From assembly GCA_003663045.1 (NCBI GenBank), contig QMZG01000028.1, forward strand, positions 1 to 10,674: a DNA stretch of 10,674 nucleotides, given 5' to 3'. A program made the position numbers and the translations under genes. Positions 1-6,833 of this stretch are shown piece after piece. Source of the DNA: Candidatus Altarchaeales archaeon (lineage in GTDB: Archaea > Altiarchaeota > Altiarchaeia > IMC4 > QMZM01). The notes beneath the pieces are model-generated. The model worked only from the letters and a program-made list of their open reading frames with translations, ran no database searches and was not told the origin of the DNA. Numbering within the stretch: position 1 is the stretch's first letter; each line of letters opens with the position of its first letter.

Positions 1-222
1 CATTACTTTAGTAGTAAGTGGAGCACCTAAAGAAAATCCGAGCAGAATGGCGAGGACTGTTGAAATTATAAAAGCTATGAGGCCTATCAAGAAACTGCAA
101 AATCCAAAAGAAGCCACCCCATCAATCCAGCTTGGTTTTTCCTTCTTCAAAGAGGCTGCGGTCTCTTCGGGTTTCAAAAAGATCTCGAACCATATCCTGG
201 GCCATTTAAAGAGATCTGCCAT
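1..222 (-). CDS. Yip1-like membrane protein, N-terminal part (runs off the left edge)
   Basis: An open frame of 74 codons starts with ATG at 222 and stays open to position 1, so the C-terminus lies outside the window. The visible part has a soluble N-terminal segment (about residues 1-35) with an IFLKPEETAASLKKEKP stretch, then a long hydrophobic segment (about 38-66, rich in F, L, I, G, A) that is at least one membrane span. A short 'P-E-E-T...L-K-K-E' lead followed by a Gly/Ala-rich span is typical of archaeal Yip1-domain proteins, a poorly understood multi-pass membrane family. The start is supported by a TATA-like box about 24 nt upstream and by the absence of a Shine-Dalgarno site, which fits a leaderless mRNA. 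It is separated from the helicase by 46 bp and is probably transcribed on its own. The membrane nature is fairly sure; the Yip1 assignment is tentative because only one span is visible. Confidence 0.55.
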   Translation of the reverse strand, partial: MADLFKWPRIWFEIFLKPEETAASLKKEKPSWIDGVASFGFCSFLIGLIAFIISTVLAILLGFSLGAPLTTKVM

Positions 223-230
223 TTTAATAA

Positions 231-266
231 TAATTATGGGGATATATAATAAATATGCCATAATTA
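231..266. repeat. 9-bp perfect inverted repeat bracketing the TATA box
   Basis: TAATTATGG (231-239) and CCATAATTA (258-266) are exact reverse complements, separated by 18 bp that hold the TATA box. It fills almost the whole intergenic space between the helicase stop and the Yip1-like start. It could be a repressor operator flanking the core promoter, or a hairpin at the 3' end of the helicase transcript. The arms are AT-rich, so chance is possible. Confidence 0.5.
241..255 (-). promoter_or_regulatory. TATA-box promoter of the Yip1-like gene, leaderless
   Basis: On the minus strand this reads TATTTATTATATATC. The TTATATAT core (249-242) is centred about 24 nt before the ATG at 222. Archaeal TATA boxes sit about 25-27 nt before the transcription start, so the mRNA should begin at or next to the start codon. 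No GG-rich ribosome-binding site lies between the box and the ATG, which agrees with leaderless translation. Confidence 0.6.
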
Positions 267-268
267 AG

Positions 269-2344
269 TTATTCCAATTCCATCTTAATCTTCTCGGCAG
301 TTCTCTCTCCCAGTAATGGAGTCAATCTTCTCACAGAGGCATTTTTTAGATCACCCGGTTTCTTAAATCCAGCATTCCATAGCCTTCTTGCCCTCACCCT
401 TCCTATCCCTTTTATCATTACCAGTGGGATTAACTCCTCTTTTACACCATGTCTGATTCGCATCTCCAATTTTTTCAGTTCCTTTACCGACCTGTTAAGT
501 CCCAGAATCTTGGAGATCTCGGATGCAGAATATGCTAACCATTCTGCAATCTGCAGCTTCTGATTCAACAAACCCGGGGTAACCCTGTGTTTCCTGAGTA
601 TATCCTCCTCAGAATACTCATCTATCCAGTCATAGAATACCCTTGCTGTTTTGAATCGCTCCAGAAAATTTGAATCCTCCTCGGGCAAACGAAGTAATTC
701 ATCCTCTACAGATTCGATCTCTGCCAAGAGTTTCTGTTCCTCCCAGCGATTTACCCATAACAGGGGCATTTCCAATGAGTCGCATAACATCTCTAACAGG
801 CCCAAGGATGGAAACCACTTCATAGATTCTACCTTCTTTAGCAAAGAAATATAATTATGAGCGGTCTGCGGATCGATGTAGAGTTCTGAAATTCTCACCC
901 CTATTTTTGTTGGCAATAAAAATTTATCTCTAAACCATATAAAATTCCAGTTTTTTAATTCATCAATACTATCCAAGATTAAATCTTGGAATCTCTCCTC
1001 AGAACCGTATTGATAGCCAAAGAAGGTAGACCTAAAGAATTTCAGCAATGATTCTTCTGTATTGGCAAAATTTGATGCTATCGACGCAAGTATATGAAAT
1101 CGTAGCACAGGTATAACACCAAGCCTTGAATATATGGGTTCTGGTTCCCCGAGGATATACCTTTCCATTAAAAAATCCCTCTCATTATCTGTCTTTGCAA
1201 GGGTTATAGCATTTCCAATTTTATCATATCTTGGCCTTCCTGCCCTACCCACCTGTTGCTTATATTCCAGGACGGGAATATATGTCATTCTCCCGTGTTC
1301 ATACCTCTTTATGTCTCTAATGACTACAGTTCTGGAAGGAAGATTGACCCCAGCGGCTAGGGTAGGTGTTGCGATAATAACCTTGATTAAACCTTTTTTA
1401 AAGGAATTCTCGATCAATGTTCTCTGTTTATTAACCAGGCCAGAGTGATGGAAAGCAGTTCCATTTACAACGCAGGATGCAAGTCTTTTACACTGCCGAG
1501 TTGGGGGATTTAAAGCAGATAGAATTTCTTTTTGTATATTTCTCAATTCATTTAATTCATTTGCTCTCTTTCTTATCAGCCTTAGTTCTTCTCCAAGTTT
1601 TTCAGCCACTGACTCGGCACCCCTCTTGGAACTTACAAAGATGAGGATCTGTCCACCATCGGCAACCTCCTTATTTGTGATCCTCTTGAGTTCTTCAAAT
1701 TTATCACCAACTTTAACCTTCTCGGTAAGTTTTACTGGTCTCCATTCTGACCGAATAAGTTTTGCATTTAGCCAATCCGCTAATTCATCTGGATTTCCAA
1801 TAGTGGCGGATAAAGCCAGAATCTGGATCTCTGGAAATAATCTTTGAAATTTTGAGATCAGAATTTCATAAACTGGTCCCCTATCAGTGTTTATCAAATG
1901 TATTTCATCCATTACCAGGATTCCAATCTCTCTGAACCATTCCGGTCTTGATCTCAAAATGGAATCACATTTCTCTGCGGTGGTAACGAGAATGTCAAAG
2001 TCAAGCATTCTTTTGTATTTACTGGAGTCCATGTCTCCAATCTCCAACCTTATCTTATGGCCCAATTTTTCATATCTTCTAAACTCCAAAAATTTCTCAT
2101 ACGCCAGTGCCCGTAAAGGAACAACATAAACGGCATTCTTTCCCCTCTCCAGAGACTTGATCATGACGATCTCCGCAGCCAGTGTTTTTCCAGAAGCGGT
2201 GGGGGTGGATAGCACTAAATTTTTTCCATCGTCCAGAATTCCGCTCTCTATCAGCTCTTTCTGTGGAGGGTAGAGTTCTGTAATTCCTTCGGACTTAAGA
2301 AGATCTATGAATCCCTCGGCGATTGGGGCCTCATCTATTAGCAT
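269..2344 (-). CDS. hel308: Hel308-type superfamily 2 DNA helicase
   Basis: An ATP-driven 3'-5' single-stranded DNA translocase; the family unwinds lagging strands at stalled forks and helps repair and recombination. All expected motifs are visible in 691 residues, a normal family length: Q-like motif LYPPQ (24-28), Walker A STPTASGKT (46-54), motif Ia PLRAL (76-80), motif Ib TTAEKCDS (121-128), Walker B DEIH (146-149), motif III SAT (179-181), FVSSKRGAE (236-244) opening RecA domain 2, FHHSGL (298-303), motif V ATPTLAAGVNLP (325-336) and motif VI QQVGRAGRP (363-371). A winged-helix and ratchet-helix region follows (about 410-630), ending in a helix-hairpin-helix near MIKGIGRVRARRLW (643-656). 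The start overlaps the leuD stop by 7 bp, so translation is probably coupled to leuD and the gene is the last of the operon. No strong Shine-Dalgarno site precedes it. Eleven Trp residues contrast with the Trp-poor genes upstream. The assignment is secure from motif order. Confidence 0.95.
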   Translation of the reverse strand: MLIDEAPIAEGFIDLLKSEGITELYPPQKELIESGILDDGKNLVLSTPTASGKTLAAEIVMIKSLERGKNAVYVVPLRALAYEKFLEFRRYEKLGHKIRLEIGDMDSSKYKRMLDFDILVTTAEKCDSILRSRPEWFREIGILVMDEIHLINTDRGPVYEILISKFQRLFPEIQILALSATIGNPDELADWLNAKLIRSEWRPVKLTEKVKVGDKFEELKRITNKEVADGGQILIFVSSKRGAESVAEKLGEELRLIRKRANELNELRNIQKEILSALNPPTRQCKRLASCVVNGTAFHHSGLVNKQRTLIENSFKKGLIKVIIATPTLAAGVNLPSRTVVIRDIKRYEHGRMTYIPVLEYKQQVGRAGRPRYDKIGNAITLAKTDNERDFLMERYILGEPEPIYSRLGVIPVLRFHILASIASNFANTEESLLKFFRSTFFGYQYGSEERFQDLILDSIDELKNWNFIWFRDKFLLPTKIGVRISELYIDPQTAHNYISLLKKVESMKWFPSLGLLEMLCDSLEMPLLWVNRWEEQKLLAEIESVEDELLRLPEEDSNFLERFKTARVFYDWIDEYSEEDILRKHRVTPGLLNQKLQIAEWLAYSASEISKILGLNRSVKELKKLEMRIRHGVKEELIPLVMIKGIGRVRARRLWNAGFKKPGDLKNASVRRLTPLLGERTAEKIKMELE

Positions 2345-2892
2345 CTTTTCTCTAGTTTACTCAGTTTACTCTTTACATAGCTGACTAAACCCCCAGAATT
2401 AATCAGATTCAGTAAGAATGAGGGTAATGAAGGGAAACTGTATCTCTTTCCATTGACTTCAACAATCCCCTTCTCGAAATCCACTTCTACTTCATCTCCA
2501 TCCTCTGCCTCAACATCGCACTCAACAACCGGCAATCCGATATTTATGGAATTTCTGTAGAAGATTCTGGCAAATGATTTCGCAATCACACACGATATTC
2601 CAGCCCCGATCAATGCTCTTGGGGCATGTTCCCTCGAAGAGCCACAGCCAAAGTTTTTCCCGGCAACGATGACATCCCCCTCTTTAACCTTCCTTGCAAA
2701 CCCCGGTCTGACATTCTCAAAGGCATGCTCTCCCAGCTCTTTCGGATCCCCGGTTACGAGATATTGAGCTGGGATTATCTGATCCGTATCTACATCATCT
2801 CCAAATTTCCAGACCCTGCCGCGAATTTTTTTTTGAATCTTCATCTTTTTCCCGATGTCGGTAAATTTTTTCTTGCACCTATCACAATTCAT
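2338..2892 (-). CDS. leuD: 3-isopropylmalate dehydratase small subunit
   Basis: Small 'swivel' subunit that joins LeuC to interconvert 2- and 3-isopropylmalate in leucine synthesis; archaeal homologues can also serve the citramalate route to isoleucine. From the first ATG it has 184 residues. WKFGDDVDTDQIIPAQYLVT (28-47) is the conserved N-terminal block and GCGSSREHAPRA (82-93) the glycine-rich motif that contacts substrate. The loop YLVT (44-47) carries Val where homoaconitases have Arg (YLRT), which favours isopropylmalate. The start is uncertain: the ATG at 2892 overlaps leuC by 11 bp and adds 16 residues containing a Cys-x-x-Cys pair, whereas Met17 (2844) gives 168 residues, the usual size and usual N-terminus. 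Neither has an ideally placed ribosome-binding site; GGAAGG lies 13 nt before the first ATG. The gene end overlaps the helicase start by 7 bp. The family is certain; the substrate is inferred from the loop. Confidence 0.92.
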   Translation of the reverse strand: MNCDRCKKKFTDIGKKMKIQKKIRGRVWKFGDDVDTDQIIPAQYLVTGDPKELGEHAFENVRPGFARKVKEGDVIVAGKNFGCGSSREHAPRALIGAGISCVIAKSFARIFYRNSINIGLPVVECDVEAEDGDEVEVDFEKGIVEVNGKRYSFPSLPSFLLNLINSGGLVSYVKSKLSKLEKRC

Positions 2893-4132
2893 TTGGATCC
2901 GTAATCCTTCCAGTTATAGCAGATGCTGCTACAACGGCGGGGTTGGCTAAATAAACCCTCGAATCCTTGTGACCCATCCTTCCTATAAAGTTTCTATTGG
3001 TTGAGGATATGCAAACCTCGCCCTTGGCAAGAACGCCCATATAACCCCCAAGACATGCCCCACACGTCGGTCCGGAGACATAGGCATCTGCATCCATAAA
3101 GATTTTTATTAAACCCTCTTCCACTGCCTGCTCAAATATCCTCTTACTTGCCGGGACAACGATCATTCTAACATCTTCATGAATTTTCTTTCCCTTCAGG
3201 ATCTCTGCCGCAATTCTCAGATCCTCGATTCTTCCATTGGTGCATGATCCGAGATAAGCCTGATCTATCTCTATACCCCCCAACTCCGACGCGGGGGCAG
3301 TATTCTCCGGGAGGGAGGGCATTGCAACCGTCGGAACTATCTCTTCTGCGTTATATTCGAATTTTTCTGAGTAGACGGCATCTGGATCGGAATAAACCTC
3401 TCTGTAATCCCCTCTAACCCTTCCATTCAGGTAGTCAAATACCTTCTTGTCTGGAGGGATGATGCCGGCTTTTCCACCCGCCTCTATAGCCATATTTGAT
3501 ATGGTTATTCTGTCGGATAGCGATAATTTAGAGATTACAGAACCATAGAACTCCATTGCCTTGTAGAGAGAACCGGAGACCCCTATATCGCCAATTATAT
3601 GCAGGATTATGTCCTTCCCCATTACATATCTATTGAGCTTCCCATCCACGATGAATTTCTGCGTCTCCGGAACCTTGAACCAGAGCTTTCCGGTCGCCAT
3701 TACGGCTGCCGCCTCGGTAGATCCTATCCCCGTGGCGAAAGAGCCCAAGGCTCCATAACTGCATGTGTGCGAGTCCGCCCCCACGATAAGCCTCCCGGGG
3801 GCTACAAAACCCTCCTCGATCATTAATTGATGACATACGCCACCCCTACCAACCTCGAAGTAGTTTTTGATTTTGTATTTCCTTGCAAATTCTCGCATCG
3901 CCTTTGCCTGCTCTGCAGACGCGATATCCTTATTCGGAACGTAGTGATCCGGGATCAGCACGACCCTGTCCGTTAAAGGTTCCGTTTGGAATTCCTTGAA
4001 TACCTCAAATGCCGGAAGACCAGTTACGTCATTGAGCATTACATAGTCTACCCTCGCTTCAATGATCTCCCCGGGTTCTACCCTCTTTTTTCCCGATTTT
4101 TCGGCCAGAATTTTCTCTGATATGGTTGGCAT
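2882..4132 (-). CDS. leuC: 3-isopropylmalate dehydratase large subunit (LeuC/homoaconitase family)
   Basis: Aconitase-superfamily large subunit with a [4Fe-4S] cluster; with LeuD it dehydrates and rehydrates isopropylmalate. The 416 residues match the archaeal/short LeuC length. The cluster ligands are Cys297 (in LGSCTNGR) and Cys357 and Cys360 (in GPTCGACLGG). Other family blocks are VMLND (31-35), DHYVPNKD (62-69), GADSHTCSYGALG (118-130) with ATGIGSTE (133-140) following, and SSTNRNFIGRMG (376-387). The MPTISEKILAEKSG start agrees with the normal family N-terminus. It follows the metallo-hydrolase after a 15-bp gap with no ribosome-binding site, and a TTATAA box lies about 26 nt upstream, so it may also have its own leaderless promoter. 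The end overlaps the longer leuD start by 11 bp. Homoaconitase is the main alternative; the partner's YLVT loop argues for isopropylmalate. Confidence 0.93.
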   Translation of the reverse strand: MPTISEKILAEKSGKKRVEPGEIIEARVDYVMLNDVTGLPAFEVFKEFQTEPLTDRVVLIPDHYVPNKDIASAEQAKAMREFARKYKIKNYFEVGRGGVCHQLMIEEGFVAPGRLIVGADSHTCSYGALGSFATGIGSTEAAAVMATGKLWFKVPETQKFIVDGKLNRYVMGKDIILHIIGDIGVSGSLYKAMEFYGSVISKLSLSDRITISNMAIEAGGKAGIIPPDKKVFDYLNGRVRGDYREVYSDPDAVYSEKFEYNAEEIVPTVAMPSLPENTAPASELGGIEIDQAYLGSCTNGRIEDLRIAAEILKGKKIHEDVRMIVVPASKRIFEQAVEEGLIKIFMDADAYVSGPTCGACLGGYMGVLAKGEVCISSTNRNFIGRMGHKDSRVYLANPAVVAASAITGRITDPNEL

Positions 4133-4147
4133 TATGATTATTTTAGT

Positions 4148-4861
4148 TTAGAAGGTTATAACACTCAAATCCTCCGGAACAATTATCGAGGGAAAGATTT
4201 TTCTCGCCTCCTTCACCCTTTCTTCTATATCCTCCTTTCTGCTGATATGTACCAGAGCCAGCCTCTCAACATCTGATTCTCTGGCGAATCTTGCCGCCTC
4301 TAAGATTGAGGAGTGTGTATCGAAGCCCTCCATATAAGCTTCAGAGATCAGAAGCTTAGAATTCCTTACCATCTCTACCGTCTTTTTGGTTGGGATCCCA
4401 TCACCGGTATAGGTTACCTTTTTTCCATCCTTCTCTATGGAGATAGCCATGCATGGAATAGAATGTCTCATTGGAGAGAAGGAAAATTCGTATTCGTCGG
4501 TTACTCCGTCTTCAATCTCGTGGATATTTATCTTAAATCCAAAGTCCCCAAGTGTCTTCCGATACGCAAGCCTCAGTAGATTCTTAATGTAATCCTCCCC
4601 CCCTTTTGGTGTGTAGATGTCCAGGTCATTTTTTCTGGATTCTTCTTTGCAGGCATAAAACAGTGAGGGTAAGCCAAAGTAATGGTCTGCGTGGAAGTGT
4701 GATATATACACAACCGAAATCCTGTGCAGATCAAATTTCAGTTTCATTAATTGCTGTAAAGTTGTTAAGCCGCAGTCCAATAAAAGCCTGTTATCTACCA
4801 ATATACTGGTATTTGCCCTCTCACCGAAGGCCTCCCCGGTTCCCAGAAATAGGACCTTCAT
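4148..4861 (-). CDS. Metallo-beta-lactamase-fold hydrolase, RNase Z-like, substrate unknown
   Basis: A two-metal hydrolase of 237 residues. The opening MKVLFLGTGEAFG (1-13) matches the first strand of RNase Z-like proteins. The metal ligands are complete: HFHADH (His55, His57, Asp59, His60), His133 in MRHSIPC, Asp154 in YTGDG and His205 in LVHIS; His183 in DTHSS matches the His of the RNase Z 'HST' motif. It is much shorter than archaeal tRNase Z (about 300 residues), and only 20 residues separate His133 from Asp154. The segment that carries the flexible tRNA-binding arm is therefore missing, so canonical tRNA 3'-processing is unlikely. There is no signal peptide, so it should be cytosolic. 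Its ATG overlaps the trpA stop by 4 bp and leuC follows after 15 bp, so it is co-transcribed with both pathways. Like its trp neighbours it contains no Trp. The fold and metal site are sure; the reaction is not known. Confidence 0.85.
   Translation of the reverse strand: MKVLFLGTGEAFGERANTSILVDNRLLLDCGLTTLQQLMKLKFDLHRISVVYISHFHADHYFGLPSLFYACKEESRKNDLDIYTPKGGEDYIKNLLRLAYRKTLGDFGFKINIHEIEDGVTDEYEFSFSPMRHSIPCMAISIEKDGKKVTYTGDGIPTKKTVEMVRNSKLLISEAYMEGFDTHSSILEAARFARESDVERLALVHISRKEDIEERVKEARKIFPSIIVPEDLSVITF
4156..4161 (-). promoter_or_regulatory. Possible internal TATA box for leuC
   Basis: TTATAA lies inside the last codons of the metallo-hydrolase gene, centred about 26 nt before the leuC ATG at 4132. 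The sequence between it and the ATG is AT-rich with no Shine-Dalgarno site. The spacing is what a leaderless archaeal promoter would have. The box is short, lacks a clear purine-rich BRE and lies in coding sequence, so this is a weak call. Confidence 0.3.
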
Positions 4862-5649
4862 CTTGTAGCTTCCTTTAGTTCTCTCGTGAATTCTTCCAAT
4901 TCCGACAACATTCTCTCCTTGTTATCCAGATTTTTCTCGATTATCCTGACGAAGGCACTTCCGACTATTGCACCATCTGCTCCCGCCCTTAGTACTTCTT
5001 TGATATGTTCTGTTTTTGAGATTCCAAATCCAACTGCTAATGGAATCTGACTGGAAGATTTCCTGATTCTGCTTAGTAATGGTTTTACACTCTCCGACAA
5101 TTTCTCCCTCGCTCCAGTAACTCCCAATAATGAAACAACGTACAGGAAGCCTTTAGAAACATGGAGAATCTTTTTCAGCCTTTCCTCAGTAGTTGTTGGG
5201 GCAACCAGAAAGATTAAATTGATATTGTATTTATCACAGGCATTCAGTAGAGGCGTGGCTTCCTCTATCGGTAGATCGGGGACAATTAAACCATCAATTC
5301 CCGACTTAAGACAATCTCGGACAAAATTCTCCAGGCCCCTATGTAAGACAAGATTGTAGTAGGTAAGACAAACCTTGGGAATTCCCTCGATCTTCTTTGC
5401 TATCTCAAAATAGAGATCTGGATTCATTCCTTCACTTAGAGATCTTTCGCTGGCCTTCTGTATTATTACACCGTCTGCAATTGGATCCGAGAATGGCAAT
5501 CCTAACTCTATAATGTCTATGCCACCCCTGATGAGGGAATTTACTATATCTACTGTTAACTCTGGGATCGGATCCCCTGCTGTTACAAAGCCTATTAATG
5601 CACCCTCATCTCTCTTCCTTAGCTCAGAGAATTTTTCTTTGAGTTTCAT
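4858..5649 (-). CDS. trpA: Tryptophan synthase alpha subunit
   Basis: Cleaves indole-3-glycerol phosphate to glyceraldehyde-3-phosphate and indole, which is channelled to TrpB. It is a (beta/alpha)8 barrel of 263 residues, normal for the family. Both catalytic acids are present: Glu48 in IIELGLPFSDP and Asp59 in PIADG. GFVTAGDP (20-27), LIVPDLP, the mobile-loop region LLGVTGAR and the phosphate-binding VGFGI and GSAFV segments follow in the expected order. The ATG overlaps the trpB stop by 4 bp and has a well-placed GGGGTGG ribosome-binding site 5 nt upstream, one of the better sites in the operon. The stop overlaps the metallo-hydrolase start by 4 bp. It contains no Trp residue. Confidence 0.97.
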   Translation of the reverse strand: MKLKEKFSELRKRDEGALIGFVTAGDPIPELTVDIVNSLIRGGIDIIELGLPFSDPIADGVIIQKASERSLSEGMNPDLYFEIAKKIEGIPKVCLTYYNLVLHRGLENFVRDCLKSGIDGLIVPDLPIEEATPLLNACDKYNINLIFLVAPTTTEERLKKILHVSKGFLYVVSLLGVTGAREKLSESVKPLLSRIRKSSSQIPLAVGFGISKTEHIKEVLRAGADGAIVGSAFVRIIEKNLDNKERMLSELEEFTRELKEATR

Positions 5650-6833
5650 AGTTCCACCCCAAGTGCTTCAGCAACGACAAACACATCCTTATCACCTCTA
5701 CCGGAGAGATTCACAACTATTACCTGATCCTTTTCCATCCTTTCAGCCATTTTTACCGCATGATGGATTGCATGTGCAGACTCAAGTGCGGGAACGATTC
5801 CCTCTGTTTGACTCAGAAGTTTAAATGCATCCAACGTTTCCTTATCAGTTACGGATGTTACCTTAACCCTTCCCTTTTTTACTAAATAACTCAGCTCCGG
5901 TCCAACTCCCGGATAGTCTAGACCAGCTGCAATCGAATAGGAGGTCTTTATCTGCCCATATCTATCCTGCAATAATTTTGAATAGGCCCCGTGTAAAACG
6001 CCATCGGTTCCGGCACATAGAGAGGCACCATGCTCCCCTGTTTTAATTCCCTTACCCCCCGCTTCTACGCCAATTAATTCAACCTTATCCTCCAAAAATT
6101 CATAGAATGTCCCTATTGCATTACTCCCTCCGCCAACGCACGCAACAACTGCATCTGGTAAAGAGGATTCTTTTTCAAGAATCTGTTCCTTTGTCTCTTT
6201 TCCAATCACGCGCTGGAACTCTCGAACCATCATCGGATATGGATGTGGACCCACAATACTACCTATTAGATAATAGGTAGTTTCTACATTGGTCAACCAG
6301 TCCCTCATCGCCTCATTTATCGCGTCTTTTAATGTTTTAGAACCAGATTTAACTGGGATTACCTTAGTGTTCATCAATTCCATTCTGAAGACATTCAGCT
6401 TCTGCCTCTCTATATCCTCAGTTCCCATATAAACCTCACACCTGATTCCGAGTGCTGCTGCTGCAATAGCAGTAGCAACACCGTGCTGTCCTGCACCAGT
6501 CTCCGCAATTATCCTTTGCTTACCCATCTTCTTAGCTAATAGGGCCTGTCCAAGGGTATTATTGAGTTTATGAGCACCACCGTGAACCAGGTCCTCTCTC
6601 TTCAGATAGATCTTCGCCCCACCGATCTTCTCTGTTAGATTTTTGGCATAGTATAAGGGAGTCGGTCTTCCGGCAAATTCCCTCAGGTAGTAGTCCAATT
6701 CTCTCTGGAATCCTTTATCTTTTCTGTACTTTTCGAATCCCATTTCCAGCTCTTCAAGTGCAGGCATCAACACCTCTGGGGCGAATTTCCCCCCGTATCT
6801 ATCAAATCTTCCGAGTTTATCTGGTAGTTTCAT
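5646..6833 (-). CDS. trpB: Tryptophan synthase beta subunit (TrpB1 type)
   Basis: PLP enzyme that condenses indole with serine to make tryptophan in complex with TrpA. At 395 residues it has the length and motifs of the TrpA-dependent TrpB1 group rather than the longer TrpB2. RYGGKFAPEVLMPAL (12-26) is the typical N-terminus. Lys89 in GGAHKLNN binds PLP, Glu111 in AETGAGQHG is the catalytic acid, GGGSNA (234-239) holds the PLP phosphate and SGRGDKD (377-383) closes the active site. The residue after the PLP lysine is Leu (Thr in E. coli and Pyrococcus), a tolerated-looking change. The start overlaps the trpF end by 17 bp, the largest overlap in the operon, and has no obvious ribosome-binding site, so translational coupling is likely. 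The only Trp is in RDWL (about 180). A strong inverted repeat lies in codons 185-192. Confidence 0.97.
   Translation of the reverse strand: MKLPDKLGRFDRYGGKFAPEVLMPALEELEMGFEKYRKDKGFQRELDYYLREFAGRPTPLYYAKNLTEKIGGAKIYLKREDLVHGGAHKLNNTLGQALLAKKMGKQRIIAETGAGQHGVATAIAAAALGIRCEVYMGTEDIERQKLNVFRMELMNTKVIPVKSGSKTLKDAINEAMRDWLTNVETTYYLIGSIVGPHPYPMMVREFQRVIGKETKEQILEKESSLPDAVVACVGGGSNAIGTFYEFLEDKVELIGVEAGGKGIKTGEHGASLCAGTDGVLHGAYSKLLQDRYGQIKTSYSIAAGLDYPGVGPELSYLVKKGRVKVTSVTDKETLDAFKLLSQTEGIVPALESAHAIHHAVKMAERMEKDQVIVVNLSGRGDKDVFVVAEALGVEL
6258..6281 (-). repeat. Tight inverted repeat inside trpB
   Basis: On the minus strand ACTACCTATTA and TAATAGGTAGT are perfect 11-bp reverse complements separated by 2 nt. 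As RNA this makes a 10-bp stem with a 4-nt loop. It encodes residues TTYYLIGS (185-192) of TrpB, a conserved stretch, so protein constraint may account for much of it. Confidence 0.6.

Noticed and set aside
1134..1448. 104-codon plus-strand open frame opposite the helicase gene
   Set aside because: It lies opposite conserved helicase motifs, encodes no recognisable domain and has no promoter; the same holds for the other plus-strand frames in the window.
2338..2365. Direct repeat AGTAAACT x2 at the leuD end as a regulatory element
   Set aside because: It encodes the repeated Ser-Lys-Leu of the LeuD C-terminus and is only two short copies.
3630..3836. 68-codon minus-strand frame within leuC
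   Set aside because: It is the alternate frame of the intact leuC gene and contains no domain of its own.
6564..6572. Leu after the PLP lysine of TrpB (HKLNN) as a loss-of-function change
   Set aside because: This position varies among active TrpB proteins and every other catalytic residue is present.
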